A DNA stretch of 20,436 bases from Deltaproteobacteria bacterium (GCA_019309945.1 JAFDFH010000018.1:1-20436); one strand, 5' to 3'. Positions 7,194 through 15,005 are shown, counted from the first letter of the stretch. Notes: generated by a model from the letters alone, not told the origin. A program made the numbers and translations.

Positions 7194-7673
7194 ATGGCAG
7201 AGAAAGGTCTTCGCCCTTCGTGGGAGACATATTTCATGGATATTGCCGCGCTGGTGGCGAAACGTTCCACCTGCCTCCGGCGTTCCGTTGGGGCCGTGAT
7301 TATAAAAGATAAAAGGATCTTGACGACCGGCTATAACGGGGCACCCTCGGGCCTTCAGCATTGCCTTGAGATTGGCTGTCTTAGAGAGGAACTGAATGTG
7401 GCATCAGGTGAAAGACATGAACTGTGTAGAGGGATACACGCCGAACAGAATGCGATAATTCAGGCGGCCTTTCACGGTGTTTCCATTAGAGGAGCAACGC
7501 TATTCTGCACGAATCTGCCATGTTCCATTTGTGCCAAAATGATTATCAACGCGGGTATAGAAAAGATTTATTACCGGTCCGGTTATGCCGATCCAATGTC
7601 TAATGAGATGTTAAAAGCGGCCGGTATTATCGTAATAAAGCTCGATACCGATAAGCAGGAGGTAGATTCATGA
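7194..7673 (+). CDS. dCMP deaminase (ComEB-like cytidine/deoxycytidylate deaminase)
   Basis: This is a zinc-dependent deaminase expected to convert dCMP to dUMP, the substrate for thymidylate synthesis. The zinc site is His82-Ala-Glu84 (GIHAEQNAI) with Cys110 and Cys113 (PCSIC). GYNGAPSGLQHC and RPSWETYFMDIA are typical of the ComEB/Dcd subgroup. I choose ATG 7194 (159 residues) because it gives the usual MxxxxLRPSWExYF start. An in-frame TTG at 7149 would add 15 residues lying over the glyA-proximal spacer and has no ribosome binding site. AAGAGG at 7176-7181 is 12 bases away, a rather wide spacing. The gene overlaps nrdR by four bases (ATGA), so the two are translationally coupled. CMP- and free nucleoside-specific deaminases are less likely alternatives. 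Confidence 0.9.
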   Translation: MAEKGLRPSWETYFMDIAALVAKRSTCLRRSVGAVIIKDKRILTTGYNGAPSGLQHCLEIGCLREELNVASGERHELCRGIHAEQNAIIQAAFHGVSIRGATLFCTNLPCSICAKMIINAGIEKIYYRSGYADPMSNEMLKAAGIIVIKLDTDKQEVDS

Positions 7674-8125
7674 AATGTCCGTTTTGTGGGGAAGTCGACA
7701 ATAAGGTTATCGATTCAAGGTTGAGCAAGGACGGAAGCTCAATTCGCAGGCGCAGGGCGTGTGTTGCATGTTCAAGACGATTCACGACTTACGAGCGTAT
7801 TGAAGAAATCCCTATTATGATTATTAAAAAGGATGATCGCCGCGAAGTTTTCAACCGTGAAAAGGTGCGTTCGGGTTTTAAAAGAGCTTGTGAAAAACGG
7901 GGCATCAGCATGAATGTTATCGAAGATTTTCTCGATGAACTGGAACAAGACCTCCGTGAAACCGGTGAAAAAGAGATTCCTTCGCATATGATTGGAGAAA
8001 AAATCATGGCAAAACTCCATGAACTGGACGATGTTGCATATGTTCGTTTTGCGTCGGTTTACAGGGAATTCAAGGATGTAAATGATTTTGTTTCCGAGCT
8101 AAAGAACCTCCTGAGCAAACAGTGA
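7670..8125 (+). CDS. nrdR: Transcriptional repressor NrdR
   Basis: This nucleotide-sensing repressor controls ribonucleotide reductase genes. The 151-residue protein has an N-terminal zinc ribbon with Cys3, Cys6, Cys31 and Cys34 (CPFC and CVAC), the basic SIRRRRACVACSRRFTTYE signature, and then an ATP-cone domain (about residues 48-140) that reads ATP/dATP. Its ATG overlaps the deaminase stop, and AGGAGG lies upstream within the deaminase gene. No nrd genes are in this window, so its targets are elsewhere. In many bacteria nrdR is linked to ribD and nusB, as here. Confidence 0.97.
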   Translation: MKCPFCGEVDNKVIDSRLSKDGSSIRRRRACVACSRRFTTYERIEEIPIMIIKKDDRREVFNREKVRSGFKRACEKRGISMNVIEDFLDELEQDLRETGEKEIPSHMIGEKIMAKLHELDDVAYVRFASVYREFKDVNDFVSELKNLLSKQ

Positions 8126-8126
8126 A

Positions 8127-9287
8127 TTGACCGATCAAGCGATGATAGATGACCCGCATTTCATGGAAATGGCACTAGCACTGGCCCAAAAGGGGCGGGG
8201 CTTTACGTCCCCCAATCCGATGGTCGGCGCGGTAATTGTGAAAGACGGCCAAGTTGTAGGCCAGGGGTACCACCAGACTTTGGGAGGGGCTCATGCTGAA
8301 TTAAACGCCATCCAAGATGGTGGTAGTTTCGTTAAGGGCGGAACCCTTTATGTTACCCTGGAACCCTGCCATCACACCGGACGGACGCCACCCTGTACGG
8401 AGAAAATCCTTGATGCCGGGATCGATCGGGTTGTGGTCGCCATGAAAGATCCCAATCCTGATGTGAGAGGTGGAGGGCTAGAATTTTTAAAGAATCATGG
8501 CATAAAGGTTACGTTGGGAGTTTGTAAAGATGAAGCCCAAAAACTCAATGAAGCTTTTATTAAATACGTAACGACAAAACGACCATTTGTGATCATAAAA
8601 TGTGCAGCAACGCTGGATGGGCGAATCGCGACCCGAACAGGCGATTCCAAATGGGTTACAGGGGAAGAAGCGCGAATGTTTGTCCACCGGCTCCGGCATG
8701 CGTCAGATGCCATCATGGTCGGGATTAACACGGTAAAAAAAGATGACCCTGCGTTAACAACCCGTATAAAAGACACGCAAGGCAGCGACCCTACACGGGT
8801 CATTTTGGATACACATCTTTCAATTTCTGAAAATGCGAAGGTGTTGCGGTTTGTCTCTGATTCTGATACAATTATTGTTACCGGTCAGGGTGTGTCCGGT
8901 TTCGGAAGCGGGGATAAAAAGGTTAGAATAGAACAAAATAGCGCAAGAGTTATGGAGTCCCCTGTGAAAAACGGCTGGATCGATCTCGATCCACTGATGG
9001 ATCGTTTGGGGGCCATCGGAATAACAAGCCTGCTTATAGAAGGCGGAAGTCGTGTTTTTACATCTGCACTGGCAGCCGGAATCGTTGATAAGATCTTCTT
9101 TTTTTATGCACCTAAGATTTTGGGCGGAGATGATGGTGTGCCGATTTGTAGAGGACCGGGACCGGATTTAATGAACCGGTGTATCCCTGTTAAAGACATA
9201 AAAATAGAGCGGTTCGGCGATGACGTGATGATCGAGGGTTATATTGACACCGCCAACAGCGGGCAAATAAAATGTTTACCGGAATAA
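8127..9287 (+). CDS. ribD: Bifunctional riboflavin biosynthesis protein RibD
   Basis: The protein combines pyrimidine deaminase and reductase activities, the second and third steps of riboflavin synthesis from GTP. The N-terminal deaminase (about 1-145) has TSPNPMVGAV, the zinc ligands His56 and Glu58 (AHAELNA), and Cys81 and Cys90 (EPCHHTGRTPPC). The C-terminal reductase (about 150-370) shows KCAATLDGRIATRTGDSKWVTG and IEGGSRVFTSAL. The frame opens with TTG at 8127 directly after the nrdR stop. ATG at 8142 is an alternative start that would shorten it by five residues; neither has a clear ribosome binding site, which fits coupling to nrdR. The 3' end overlaps ribE by 16 bases. The 386-residue length is normal. 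Confidence 0.95.
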   Translation: MTDQAMIDDPHFMEMALALAQKGRGFTSPNPMVGAVIVKDGQVVGQGYHQTLGGAHAELNAIQDGGSFVKGGTLYVTLEPCHHTGRTPPCTEKILDAGIDRVVVAMKDPNPDVRGGGLEFLKNHGIKVTLGVCKDEAQKLNEAFIKYVTTKRPFVIIKCAATLDGRIATRTGDSKWVTGEEARMFVHRLRHASDAIMVGINTVKKDDPALTTRIKDTQGSDPTRVILDTHLSISENAKVLRFVSDSDTIIVTGQGVSGFGSGDKKVRIEQNSARVMESPVKNGWIDLDPLMDRLGAIGITSLLIEGGSRVFTSALAAGIVDKIFFFYAPKILGGDDGVPICRGPGPDLMNRCIPVKDIKIERFGDDVMIEGYIDTANSGQIKCLPE

Positions 9288-9943
9288 TCGAAGGCCTGGG
9301 TAGGATAACGGGGATACGGCCATCAAGCCGGCTCAAGCATTTATCCCTGGACGCTGATTTTGATCTGGATCAAACCAAAATCGGAGATAGCATTGCCGTG
9401 GACGGTGCCTGCTTGACCGCTGTTGAGGTTGACGGAAAACACTTTGAAGTTGATGTGTCTGCTGAAACCCTCGAAAAAACTACTTTAGGGAAGGCAAAAA
9501 TCGGGGACCGGGTAAACCTTGAGCGGGCCATGCGCCTTGCGGACCGTATCGACGGACATCTTGTTTCAGGACATATCGATGGCATCGGTTCAATCATACA
9601 GAGAAAATCCATGGGAAATGCCATTTACATCAATATTCAGGTACCCGAAGCTCTTTTCCGCTATTTGATCAGGAAAGGATCGATTGCCGTGGACGGCATC
9701 AGTCTTACCATCAACGACTATAGCCGGGATGGTTTTGAGGTAAGCATTATTCCACATACCGCCAAGCATACAACCCTGGGCATAAAAAAGATCGGTGCTA
9801 CCGTTAACATTGAAACGGACATGATCGGTAAGTATGTTGAACGGTTTATCACAGAGAGAGGGGACAGCACCTTAAGAAAAGAAGCCGTAAAGCGATCTGC
9901 GTCTGTTAATATGAAATTTCTTTCGGAAACCGGCTTTCTTTAA
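9272..9943 (+). CDS. ribE: Riboflavin synthase, alpha chain
   Basis: This enzyme performs the last step of riboflavin synthesis, dismutating two 6,7-dimethyl-8-ribityllumazine molecules to riboflavin and a pyrimidinedione. The N-terminus MFTGIIEGLGRI is diagnostic. The protein has the expected two tandem lumazine-binding barrels: the first with SIAVDGACLTAVEV, the second with SIAVDGISLTINDY. The length of 223 residues is normal. It overlaps ribD by 16 bases and has no obvious separate ribosome binding site, implying coupled translation. The partner lumazine synthase (ribH) is encoded about 1.6 kb downstream, after ribBA. The symbol ribE follows the riboflavin synthase convention (ribC in E. 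coli). Confidence 0.96.
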   Translation: MFTGIIEGLGRITGIRPSSRLKHLSLDADFDLDQTKIGDSIAVDGACLTAVEVDGKHFEVDVSAETLEKTTLGKAKIGDRVNLERAMRLADRIDGHLVSGHIDGIGSIIQRKSMGNAIYINIQVPEALFRYLIRKGSIAVDGISLTINDYSRDGFEVSIIPHTAKHTTLGIKKIGATVNIETDMIGKYVERFITERGDSTLRKEAVKRSASVNMKFLSETGFL

Positions 9944-10018
9944 ATCGATCGATTCGCTGTTGCTACAGATTGACTCACCCATAGGCTGAGGTAATGGTAA
10001 CGCGTTCATTTGTTAAAT

Positions 10019-10161
10019 AGTGCCCATCCAGAAACGGTCTTTTTGCCCGATCTCGGCGTTATGCTCAAAATTTTATCCTCGGGATATCAACTATATGCCT
10101 GCGGTAAAATTTTTCGCAGGCCTTGATCTCGAACAAAAATCCTCATTTCTGGACGGACACT
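10019..10161. repeat. Full-length palindromic element, AGTG termini
   Basis: This is a 143-bp imperfect palindrome. The left end reads AGTGCCCATCCAGAAAC, and the right end, read on the opposite strand, is AGTGTCCGTCCAGAAAT. Inner blocks also mirror: TTTGCCCGATCTCGGCG faces TTTGTTCGAGATCAAGG, and CTCAAAATTTTATCC faces GCGAAAAATTTTACC. The four bases AAAT flank it on both sides (10015-10018 and 10162-10165), a possible target duplication. There is no open reading frame inside. It lies between ribE and ribBA and would fold into one long hairpin if transcribed. Confidence 0.8.
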
Positions 10162-10225
10162 AAATAAATTTGGTGCTTTTTGTGGGAAAACTTTTTCCAT
10201 TCTGCCACTAAGCTTTGTGGCTATT

Positions 10226-10253
10226 ATTTCCGGTTTATCCGGGTTAGGAGATA
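10226..10253 (+). promoter_or_regulatory. Conserved leader motif before ribBA
   Basis: CCGGTTTATCCGGGTTAGG is the second copy of the motif before rpiB, again ending in the purine tract nearest the start codon (GGAG at 10246-10249). The two CCGG units could form a four-pair stem. A GCCAC/GTGGC hairpin lies just upstream. The repetition ahead of two separate genes suggests a leader, repeat end or regulator site; function unknown. Confidence 0.45.
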
Positions 10254-10263
10254 ATAAGAAAAA

Positions 10264-11478
10264 ATGCCACTCATTACCATCGAAGAGGCGATTAAAGAAG
10301 TAAGAGCCGGACATATGGTTATTCTCGTTGATGATGAAGACCGGGAAAACGAGGGTGATCTTATGATGGCTGCTGAAAAAATTACGCCTGAGACCGTAAA
10401 TTTCATGGCGAAGTACGGGCGCGGGCTTATTTGCCTTTCAATGACCGGCAAAAAGCTCGACGCCCTTGACATTCCGCTAATGGTTGCAAACAACACCTCA
10501 AAGTTCGGGACCGGCTTCACTGTATCGATAGAAGCCAGATGCGGGATAACCACCGGCATATCGGCGGCAGATCGTGCGAAGACCATCCTTACCGCCGTTG
10601 CCGACGATGCCAAACCGGGTGATCTAGTCCGGCCAGGGCACATATTTCCTTTAAGGGCAAGAGCCGGCGGTGTTATCGTTCGTGCGGGCCAGACCGAAGG
10701 ATCCGTCGATATAGCACGTCTTGCCGGTTTGAAACCTGCTGGTGTGATCTGTGAAATTATGGATGAAGACGGGACCATGGCCAGGATGCCGGTACTGGAA
10801 AAATTCAGTCAGGAGCATGGGATCGGTATTTGCACGGTCGCAGATCTTATTGAATATCGCATGCGCACGGAGTCCTTTGTAAACAAGTCCGTGGAGACAA
10901 GCATACCCACATCGTACGCAGGTGAGTTCAGGGTGATCGTGTATGAAAATGATGTGGATGATTTACTCCATATCGCCATGGTCAAAGGTGAAATCGATCC
11001 TGACAAGCCGGTCCTTGTTCGCGTACATTCAGAATGCCTTACAGGAGACATATTCGGTTCCCTGCGTTGCGATTGTGGTGAACAGCTCCACAAGGCCATG
11101 ATGAAGATTCATGCCGAAGGGGCCGGTGTACTCCTTTATATTCGACAGGAGGGCCGCGGAATCGGTTTAGTAAACAAACTTAAAGCCTATAATCTGCAGG
11201 ATCAGGGTTTGGATACGGTGGAAGCCAATGAAGAACTCGGATTCGAAGCTGACCTGAGAAATTATGGGATCGGCGCCCAAATTCTGGCTGATATCGGCGT
11301 GGGCAAGATGAGGCTACTGACCAACAATCCCAAAAAAATGGTTGGCCTTCAAGGGTATGGACTGAGCATTGTTGAGCAAGTACCGATTGAAATAGAACCG
11401 AATGAGTTTAACCGGTGTTATCTGGCCTGCAAAAAACTAAAGATGGGGCATCTGCTTAATATTGATGCAACCCCCTGA
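10264..11478 (+). CDS. ribBA: Bifunctional DHBP synthase / GTP cyclohydrolase II
   Basis: This fusion catalyses both entry reactions of riboflavin synthesis. The N-terminal part (about 1-200) makes 3,4-dihydroxy-2-butanone-4-phosphate from ribulose-5-phosphate and shows DDEDRENEGDLMMAAE and GHIFPLRA. The C-terminal part (about 205-404) opens GTP and shows HSECLTGDIFGSLRCDCG with zinc ligands Cys258, Cys269 and Cys271, followed by RQEGRGIGL. The 404-residue length is normal for the fusion, and both catalytic halves look intact. The start agrees with the family (MPLITIEEAI), although GGAG is 14 bases away, which is wide. It is followed by ribH after 49 bases. Confidence 0.97.
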   Translation: MPLITIEEAIKEVRAGHMVILVDDEDRENEGDLMMAAEKITPETVNFMAKYGRGLICLSMTGKKLDALDIPLMVANNTSKFGTGFTVSIEARCGITTGISAADRAKTILTAVADDAKPGDLVRPGHIFPLRARAGGVIVRAGQTEGSVDIARLAGLKPAGVICEIMDEDGTMARMPVLEKFSQEHGIGICTVADLIEYRMRTESFVNKSVETSIPTSYAGEFRVIVYENDVDDLLHIAMVKGEIDPDKPVLVRVHSECLTGDIFGSLRCDCGEQLHKAMMKIHAEGAGVLLYIRQEGRGIGLVNKLKAYNLQDQGLDTVEANEELGFEADLRNYGIGAQILADIGVGKMRLLTNNPKKMVGLQGYGLSIVEQVPIEIEPNEFNRCYLACKKLKMGHLLNIDATP

Positions 11479-11527
11479 ATTCACAGAAAACCATCAATTA
11501 TTTGAAGAATGCTAGGGAGGAAAACAA

Positions 11528-12001
11528 ATGCCAATAATCATTGAAGGCAAACTCCTTGCCGAAGGAAAGACATTTGCCCTTATTGCCAGCCGATTTAATG
11601 ACTTTATTACGGACAAGCTTGTCGGCGGTGCCGTTGATGCACTGATACGCAGTGGTGCCAGGGAGGAAGATATCGAGATCGTGAAGGTCCCGGGTGCCTT
11701 TGAAATACCGCTGATAGCTAAAAAGTTGACATCCAAAGGTCGATATAGTGCCGTGATATGCCTTGGGGCGGTCATTCGAGGTGCGACCCCCCATTTTGAG
11801 TATGTGAGTGCCGAAGTAACGAAAGGGATCGCGCTTGTCAGTCTGGAATCGCAAACTCCGGTCATTTTCGGAATTATAACCGCCGATACCATCGAGCAGG
11901 CCATTGAACGTGCAGGGACCAAGGCTGGAAATAAAGGATGGAGCGCTGCAATGGCTGCCGTGGAAATGGCAAATTTGATTGAAATCGTCGATCAGGCCTA
12001 A
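11528..12001 (+). CDS. ribH: 6,7-dimethyl-8-ribityllumazine synthase
   Basis: Lumazine synthase joins the RibD pathway product (after dephosphorylation) to 3,4-dihydroxy-2-butanone-4-phosphate. It usually assembles as pentamers or 60-mer shells. The 157-residue protein has the family blocks FNDFITDKLVGGA, VPGAFEIPL, CLGAVIRGATPHFEYV (with the active-site His region) and GIITADTIEQAIERAGTKAGNKG. GGGAGG precedes ATG by seven bases. It lies just two bases before nusB, an order common across bacteria. Confidence 0.97.
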   Translation: MPIIIEGKLLAEGKTFALIASRFNDFITDKLVGGAVDALIRSGAREEDIEIVKVPGAFEIPLIAKKLTSKGRYSAVICLGAVIRGATPHFEYVSAEVTKGIALVSLESQTPVIFGIITADTIEQAIERAGTKAGNKGWSAAMAAVEMANLIEIVDQA

Positions 12002-12003
12002 CC

Positions 12004-12456
12004 ATGGGAAACCGCCGCAGGTCGCGAGAGCTTGCCATGCAGGCTCTTTTTTATGTGGATATGCGTCAAAATAAGTCAAAGGAGATATTAGATCTCTATC
12101 TCCAAAGTTTTACACCCTCTAAAAAAGTGCTTCCTTTTTTCCTTGAACTGGTCAATGGTGTGATTGGTGAGAGGGATCGGATTGACACCATGATTAAACG
12201 TTTTTCCAGTAACTGGAAAATGAGCCGGATGTCCTGCGTAGACCGAAATATCATGAGAATTGCAGTGTATGAAATGCTTTATTGCGGCGATATCCCCTTA
12301 AAAGTATCTATTAATGAAGCAATCGATGTGGGCAAGAAATTTGGCACTGAGGAATCCGGAGCATTTATTAATGGAATCCTCGATAGCGTCCGACTCGTTT
12401 TGGAGGAAGAGGAGATTAAAATAGAGACAGAAGTTCATACAGATGAAACCCATTAG
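12004..12456 (+). CDS. nusB: Transcription antitermination factor NusB
   Basis: NusB binds boxA RNA with ribosomal protein S10 and supports rRNA antitermination. The all-helical 150-residue protein opens with the arginine-rich RRRSRELAMQALFYVDM segment typical for RNA binding, and contains VDRNIMRIAVYEML, SINEAIDVGKKFGTEESGAFINGILD. It follows ribH by two bases, the usual ribH-nusB pairing. An acidic tail (EEEEIKIETEVHTDETH) extends slightly past the family core. Confidence 0.96.
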   Translation: MGNRRRSRELAMQALFYVDMRQNKSKEILDLYLQSFTPSKKVLPFFLELVNGVIGERDRIDTMIKRFSSNWKMSRMSCVDRNIMRIAVYEMLYCGDIPLKVSINEAIDVGKKFGTEESGAFINGILDSVRLVLEEEEIKIETEVHTDETH

Positions 12457-12472
12457 CAAATAGGAGGAGGTT

Positions 12473-13849
12473 ATGGAGATGAAAAAAGTGATTTTATCGG
12501 AAGATGAGATCCCTCGGAAATGGTATAACATTCTTGCAGATATCAAGATGAACCCACCCCTGGGTCCGGATGGCAACCCCATTGGTCCTGAGGCCCTGGC
12601 ACCGGTTTTTCCGATGAATTTGATCGAGCAGGAGGTCAGCAGCGAAAGGTGGATTGACATACCTGAAGAGGTGCTGAGGGTGTTAAGCATCTGGCGCCCC
12701 TCCCCTCTGGTCAGGGCCTTTGCCCTTGAAAAGGCCTTGGATACCCCTGCGAGGATCTATTATAAAAATGAAAGCGTAAGTCCTCCGGGAAGTCACAAGC
12801 CGAATACGGCTGTGCCTCAGGCATACTACAACAAGGTTTTTGGTATTGAGCGAATAACCACAGAGACCGGCGCCGGTCAGTGGGGAAGTGCCCTGGCGTT
12901 TGCCTGTTCCCAGTTTGGACTCGAATGCAAGGTTTTCATGGTGAGGGTCAGTTTCGACCAAAAACCTTACCGTAAATCCATGATGGAAGCCTGGGGTGGA
13001 AAATGTGTCCCCAGCCCCAGTATGGAAACAAAGGCCGGGCGGGACATCCTGGAAAAAGATCCTGACACCCCGGGGAGCCTCGGGATTGCGATCAGTGAAG
13101 CCATTGAGGCGGCGGTCAGCGATGAAACCGGGAAAACACGATATTCATTGGGCAGTGTTCTGAATCATGTGATGTTACACCAGACTATTATCGGCCTTGA
13201 AGCCAAGAAGCAGCTGGAAAAAATCGGGGAGTATCCGGATATCATTATCGGATGTGCCGGTGGCGGCAGTAATTTTGCCGGATTGGCCTTTCCATTTGTA
13301 TATGACAAGATAAACGGGAAAGAAATTGATATTTACCCGGTTGAACCGGTTGCCTGCCCGACAATGACCATGGCACCATTTGTTTACGATCATGGGGATA
13401 CCGCAAAATACACACCCCTTTTGCCGATGTACAGTCTCGGACATGCGTTCGTTCCGCCGCCATTTCATGCGGGTGGCCTCAGGTACCATGGCATGGCGCC
13501 GACAGTGAGCCAGCTTATCACCGAAGGGATTCTTGAACCTAAAGGGGTAACTCAACTGGCTGCATTTGAGGCGGGCGTCACTTTTACGAGAACCGAAGGT
13601 ATTATACCCGCCCCGGAAACCAACCATGCGCTTGCTACGGTCTTCGACGAGGCCAGAAAAGCGAAAGAAGAAGGCAAGGAAAAGGTGATCCTTTTCAATT
13701 TTAGCGGACACGGCCTGATTGACCTAGCAGCTTACGACAACTATTTTTCAGGGGGACTGAAAAATTATGTATTGACCCAAGAGGAAATGTTAAATTCGGA
13801 AAAAGTGTTTAAAGATCACCCCAAGCCGCAGCTCTTAAAAAGCCGGTAA
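12473..13849 (+). CDS. TrpB2-type tryptophan synthase beta chain
   Basis: This PLP enzyme of the TrpB-related (TrpB2) branch is expected to make tryptophan from indole and serine or phosphoserine. The protein is 458 residues, longer than canonical TrpB (about 400). Visible are the Schiff-base Lys109 in PPGSHKPNTA, ETGAGQWGSALAFA (where canonical TrpB has ETGAGQHG), and the phosphate-binding GCAGGGSNFAGL. No trpA or other trp gene is nearby, so it probably works without a resident alpha subunit, for example in indole salvage. Two ATGs, 12473 and 12479, follow AGGAGGAGG (12462-12470); spacing slightly favours the second. Its place behind nusB and ahead of a small cysteine protein is not a classical tryptophan operon. 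Confidence 0.93.
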   Translation: MEMKKVILSEDEIPRKWYNILADIKMNPPLGPDGNPIGPEALAPVFPMNLIEQEVSSERWIDIPEEVLRVLSIWRPSPLVRAFALEKALDTPARIYYKNESVSPPGSHKPNTAVPQAYYNKVFGIERITTETGAGQWGSALAFACSQFGLECKVFMVRVSFDQKPYRKSMMEAWGGKCVPSPSMETKAGRDILEKDPDTPGSLGIAISEAIEAAVSDETGKTRYSLGSVLNHVMLHQTIIGLEAKKQLEKIGEYPDIIIGCAGGGSNFAGLAFPFVYDKINGKEIDIYPVEPVACPTMTMAPFVYDHGDTAKYTPLLPMYSLGHAFVPPPFHAGGLRYHGMAPTVSQLITEGILEPKGVTQLAAFEAGVTFTRTEGIIPAPETNHALATVFDEARKAKEEGKEKVILFNFSGHGLIDLAAYDNYFSGGLKNYVLTQEEMLNSEKVFKDHPKPQLLKSR

Positions 13850-13866
13850 CAAATAGCATCTGATCG

Positions 13867-14145
13867 ATGAATAAAAGCAAAGATCACCTTGAACAACGAT
13901 GCCCCCGACTGGGTGGAAGCGTTTCATTCCATTATTGCAGAACGAGCGGCGATGAAAGTCTCCCGTGCTGGAAGATTTTTGATTGCTGGTGGGAATACTT
14001 TGACGTCGTTACACTTTTAAGGACCTATCTGCCCGAGGATGTGGTTGACCGGATTGCGAATACACGACCGAAACCAAAGATCGCAAGCCTTGTCGAAATC
14101 ATTGAGCAGGCCAAAAAAAATGTGGCAGCGGAAAAAGGACATTAA
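13867..14145 (+). CDS. Small four-cysteine protein of unknown function
   Basis: The 92-residue product has no domain I can name. The N-terminal half is rich in conserved-looking Cys and aromatic positions: CPRLGG (Cys12), YC (Cys24), PCWKIFDCWWEYFD (Cys34 and Cys40). This arrangement could bind zinc or an iron-sulfur cluster. The C-terminal half is a helix ending in KKNVAAEKGH. There is no signal peptide or membrane segment. It begins 17 bases after trpB2 with only a weak ribosome binding site, so it may be translated by coupling. The low-complexity-free composition, the intact frame and the codon usage like its neighbours support a real gene. I believe I have seen similar proteins in other Desulfobacterota, but I cannot search here. 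Confidence 0.7.
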   Translation: MNKSKDHLEQRCPRLGGSVSFHYCRTSGDESLPCWKIFDCWWEYFDVVTLLRTYLPEDVVDRIANTRPKPKIASLVEIIEQAKKNVAAEKGH

Positions 14146-14170
14146 AAAGACATTTTACCTGTAATCATTG

Positions 14171-14262
14171 GAGCCAGTTTCAAAACGTTTCAGTTTGTTC
14201 AAGATCAAGGAAGGCGAAAATTTTAAACACAGGCATACATTGAGTATTTCGACAATTAAACC
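14171..14262 (+). repeat. Left-arm copy of palindromic element, GAGCC subtype
   Basis: GTTTCAAAACGTTTCAG at the start and TTTGTTCAAGATCAAGG, GGCGAAAATTTTAA and ATACATTGAGTATTT afterwards match the left arm of the full element at 20125-20265 in order and spacing. The right arm is missing. In its place, a few bases later, is the intrinsic terminator at 14267-14296. Confidence 0.75.
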
Positions 14263-14266
14263 CTAA

Positions 14267-14296
14267 AGCCATGCCCTCTGGGCATGGCTCTTTTTT
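14267..14296 (+). terminator. Intrinsic terminator after the rib-trpB2 block
   Basis: A perfect 10-bp stem (AGCCATGCCC 14267-14276 with GGGCATGGCT 14280-14289), a three-base TCT loop, then C and six T (14291-14296) is a textbook rho-independent terminator on the + strand. It ends only two bases before the AGGAGG (14299-14304) of the next gene. It therefore either ends the upstream transcript or acts as an attenuator in the leader of the downstream gene. Confidence 0.9.
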
Positions 14297-14309
14297 ATAG
14301 GAGGCGGCT

Positions 14310-14936
14310 GTGATTATTAAGGAAATGGCAGTAGGGCCGATGATGGCAAACTGTTTTATCGTGGGTTGTGACGAAACAAAAGACGCGGTTGTCATCGATC
14401 CAGGTGATGATACGGACAGAATTCTGCTGGCCCTTGCCGGTTTAGCATTGAAAGTAAAGTATATCATTAATACCCATGGCCATTTTGACCATGTCGGAGG
14501 GAACAAAAAAATGAAGGCCGCAACCGGCGCCGACATCCTGATACATCCCCTGGATGCACATATGCTGGGGACGCTTGCTTCCACTGCCGACGCATGGGGA
14601 CTTTCGACAGATGACTCACCACCGCCTGATCGAACCGTCGTGGATGGAGATCGCATCGATTTTGGAACACTTGCTTTAACGGTCATCCATACCCCGGGGC
14701 ATTCACCGGGGGGAATTGCACTTTACACGGATGGGAATGTTTTTGTAGGAGACACGCTTTTCGCAGGATCGATTGGACGCACCGATTTTCCCGGAGGGGA
14801 TTACGAAACGCTGATATCTAGTATACGGAACAAATTATTTGTACTGGGGGATGATGTGAGGGTTTTTACGGGACATGGCCCGGAAACGACCATCGGCCGA
14901 GAAAGGCAATTTAACCCTTTCCTCGGTCAAAAATAG
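14310..14936 (+). CDS. MBL-fold metallohydrolase, glyoxalase II / YcbL-like
   Basis: The protein is a 208-residue cytoplasmic zinc hydrolase of the metallo-beta-lactamase fold, short glyoxalase II-like subgroup; the likely chemistry is thioester hydrolysis, but the substrate is unknown. The metal motif THGHFDHVGG gives His56, His58, Asp60 and His61. Further ligands are in HTPGHSPGG, GDTLFAGSIGR and TGHGPETT. It lacks the C-terminal substrate domain of true glyoxalase II, as do YcbL-type proteins. The start is GTG at 14310, preceded by AGGAGG five bases upstream. It is separated from the upstream block only by the terminator that abuts its ribosome binding site. Its promoter is not obvious. 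Confidence 0.92.
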   Translation: MIIKEMAVGPMMANCFIVGCDETKDAVVIDPGDDTDRILLALAGLALKVKYIINTHGHFDHVGGNKKMKAATGADILIHPLDAHMLGTLASTADAWGLSTDDSPPPDRTVVDGDRIDFGTLALTVIHTPGHSPGGIALYTDGNVFVGDTLFAGSIGRTDFPGGDYETLISSIRNKLFVLGDDVRVFTGHGPETTIGRERQFNPFLGQK

Positions 14937-15005
14937 TCATTCAAGGATCGGTATTGGTTTTTTTATTCGATTTTAAAATAATTTGAGGAGCGGAGCGATA
15001 TCATC

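Larger units (their letters stand above)
9944..10263. other. ribE-ribBA spacer
   Basis: This 320-base gap holds a full 143-bp palindromic element (10019-10161), a hairpin GCCAC/GTGGC (10204-10221), and the conserved leader motif just before ribBA. I looked for an FMN riboswitch, since this is the place for one in many bacteria, and did not recognise its conserved blocks. Confidence 0.55.

Noticed and set aside
9944..10263. FMN riboswitch ahead of ribBA
   Set aside because: The conserved blocks of the RFN element are not recognisable; the gap is largely the palindromic element. A covariance-model scan would settle this.
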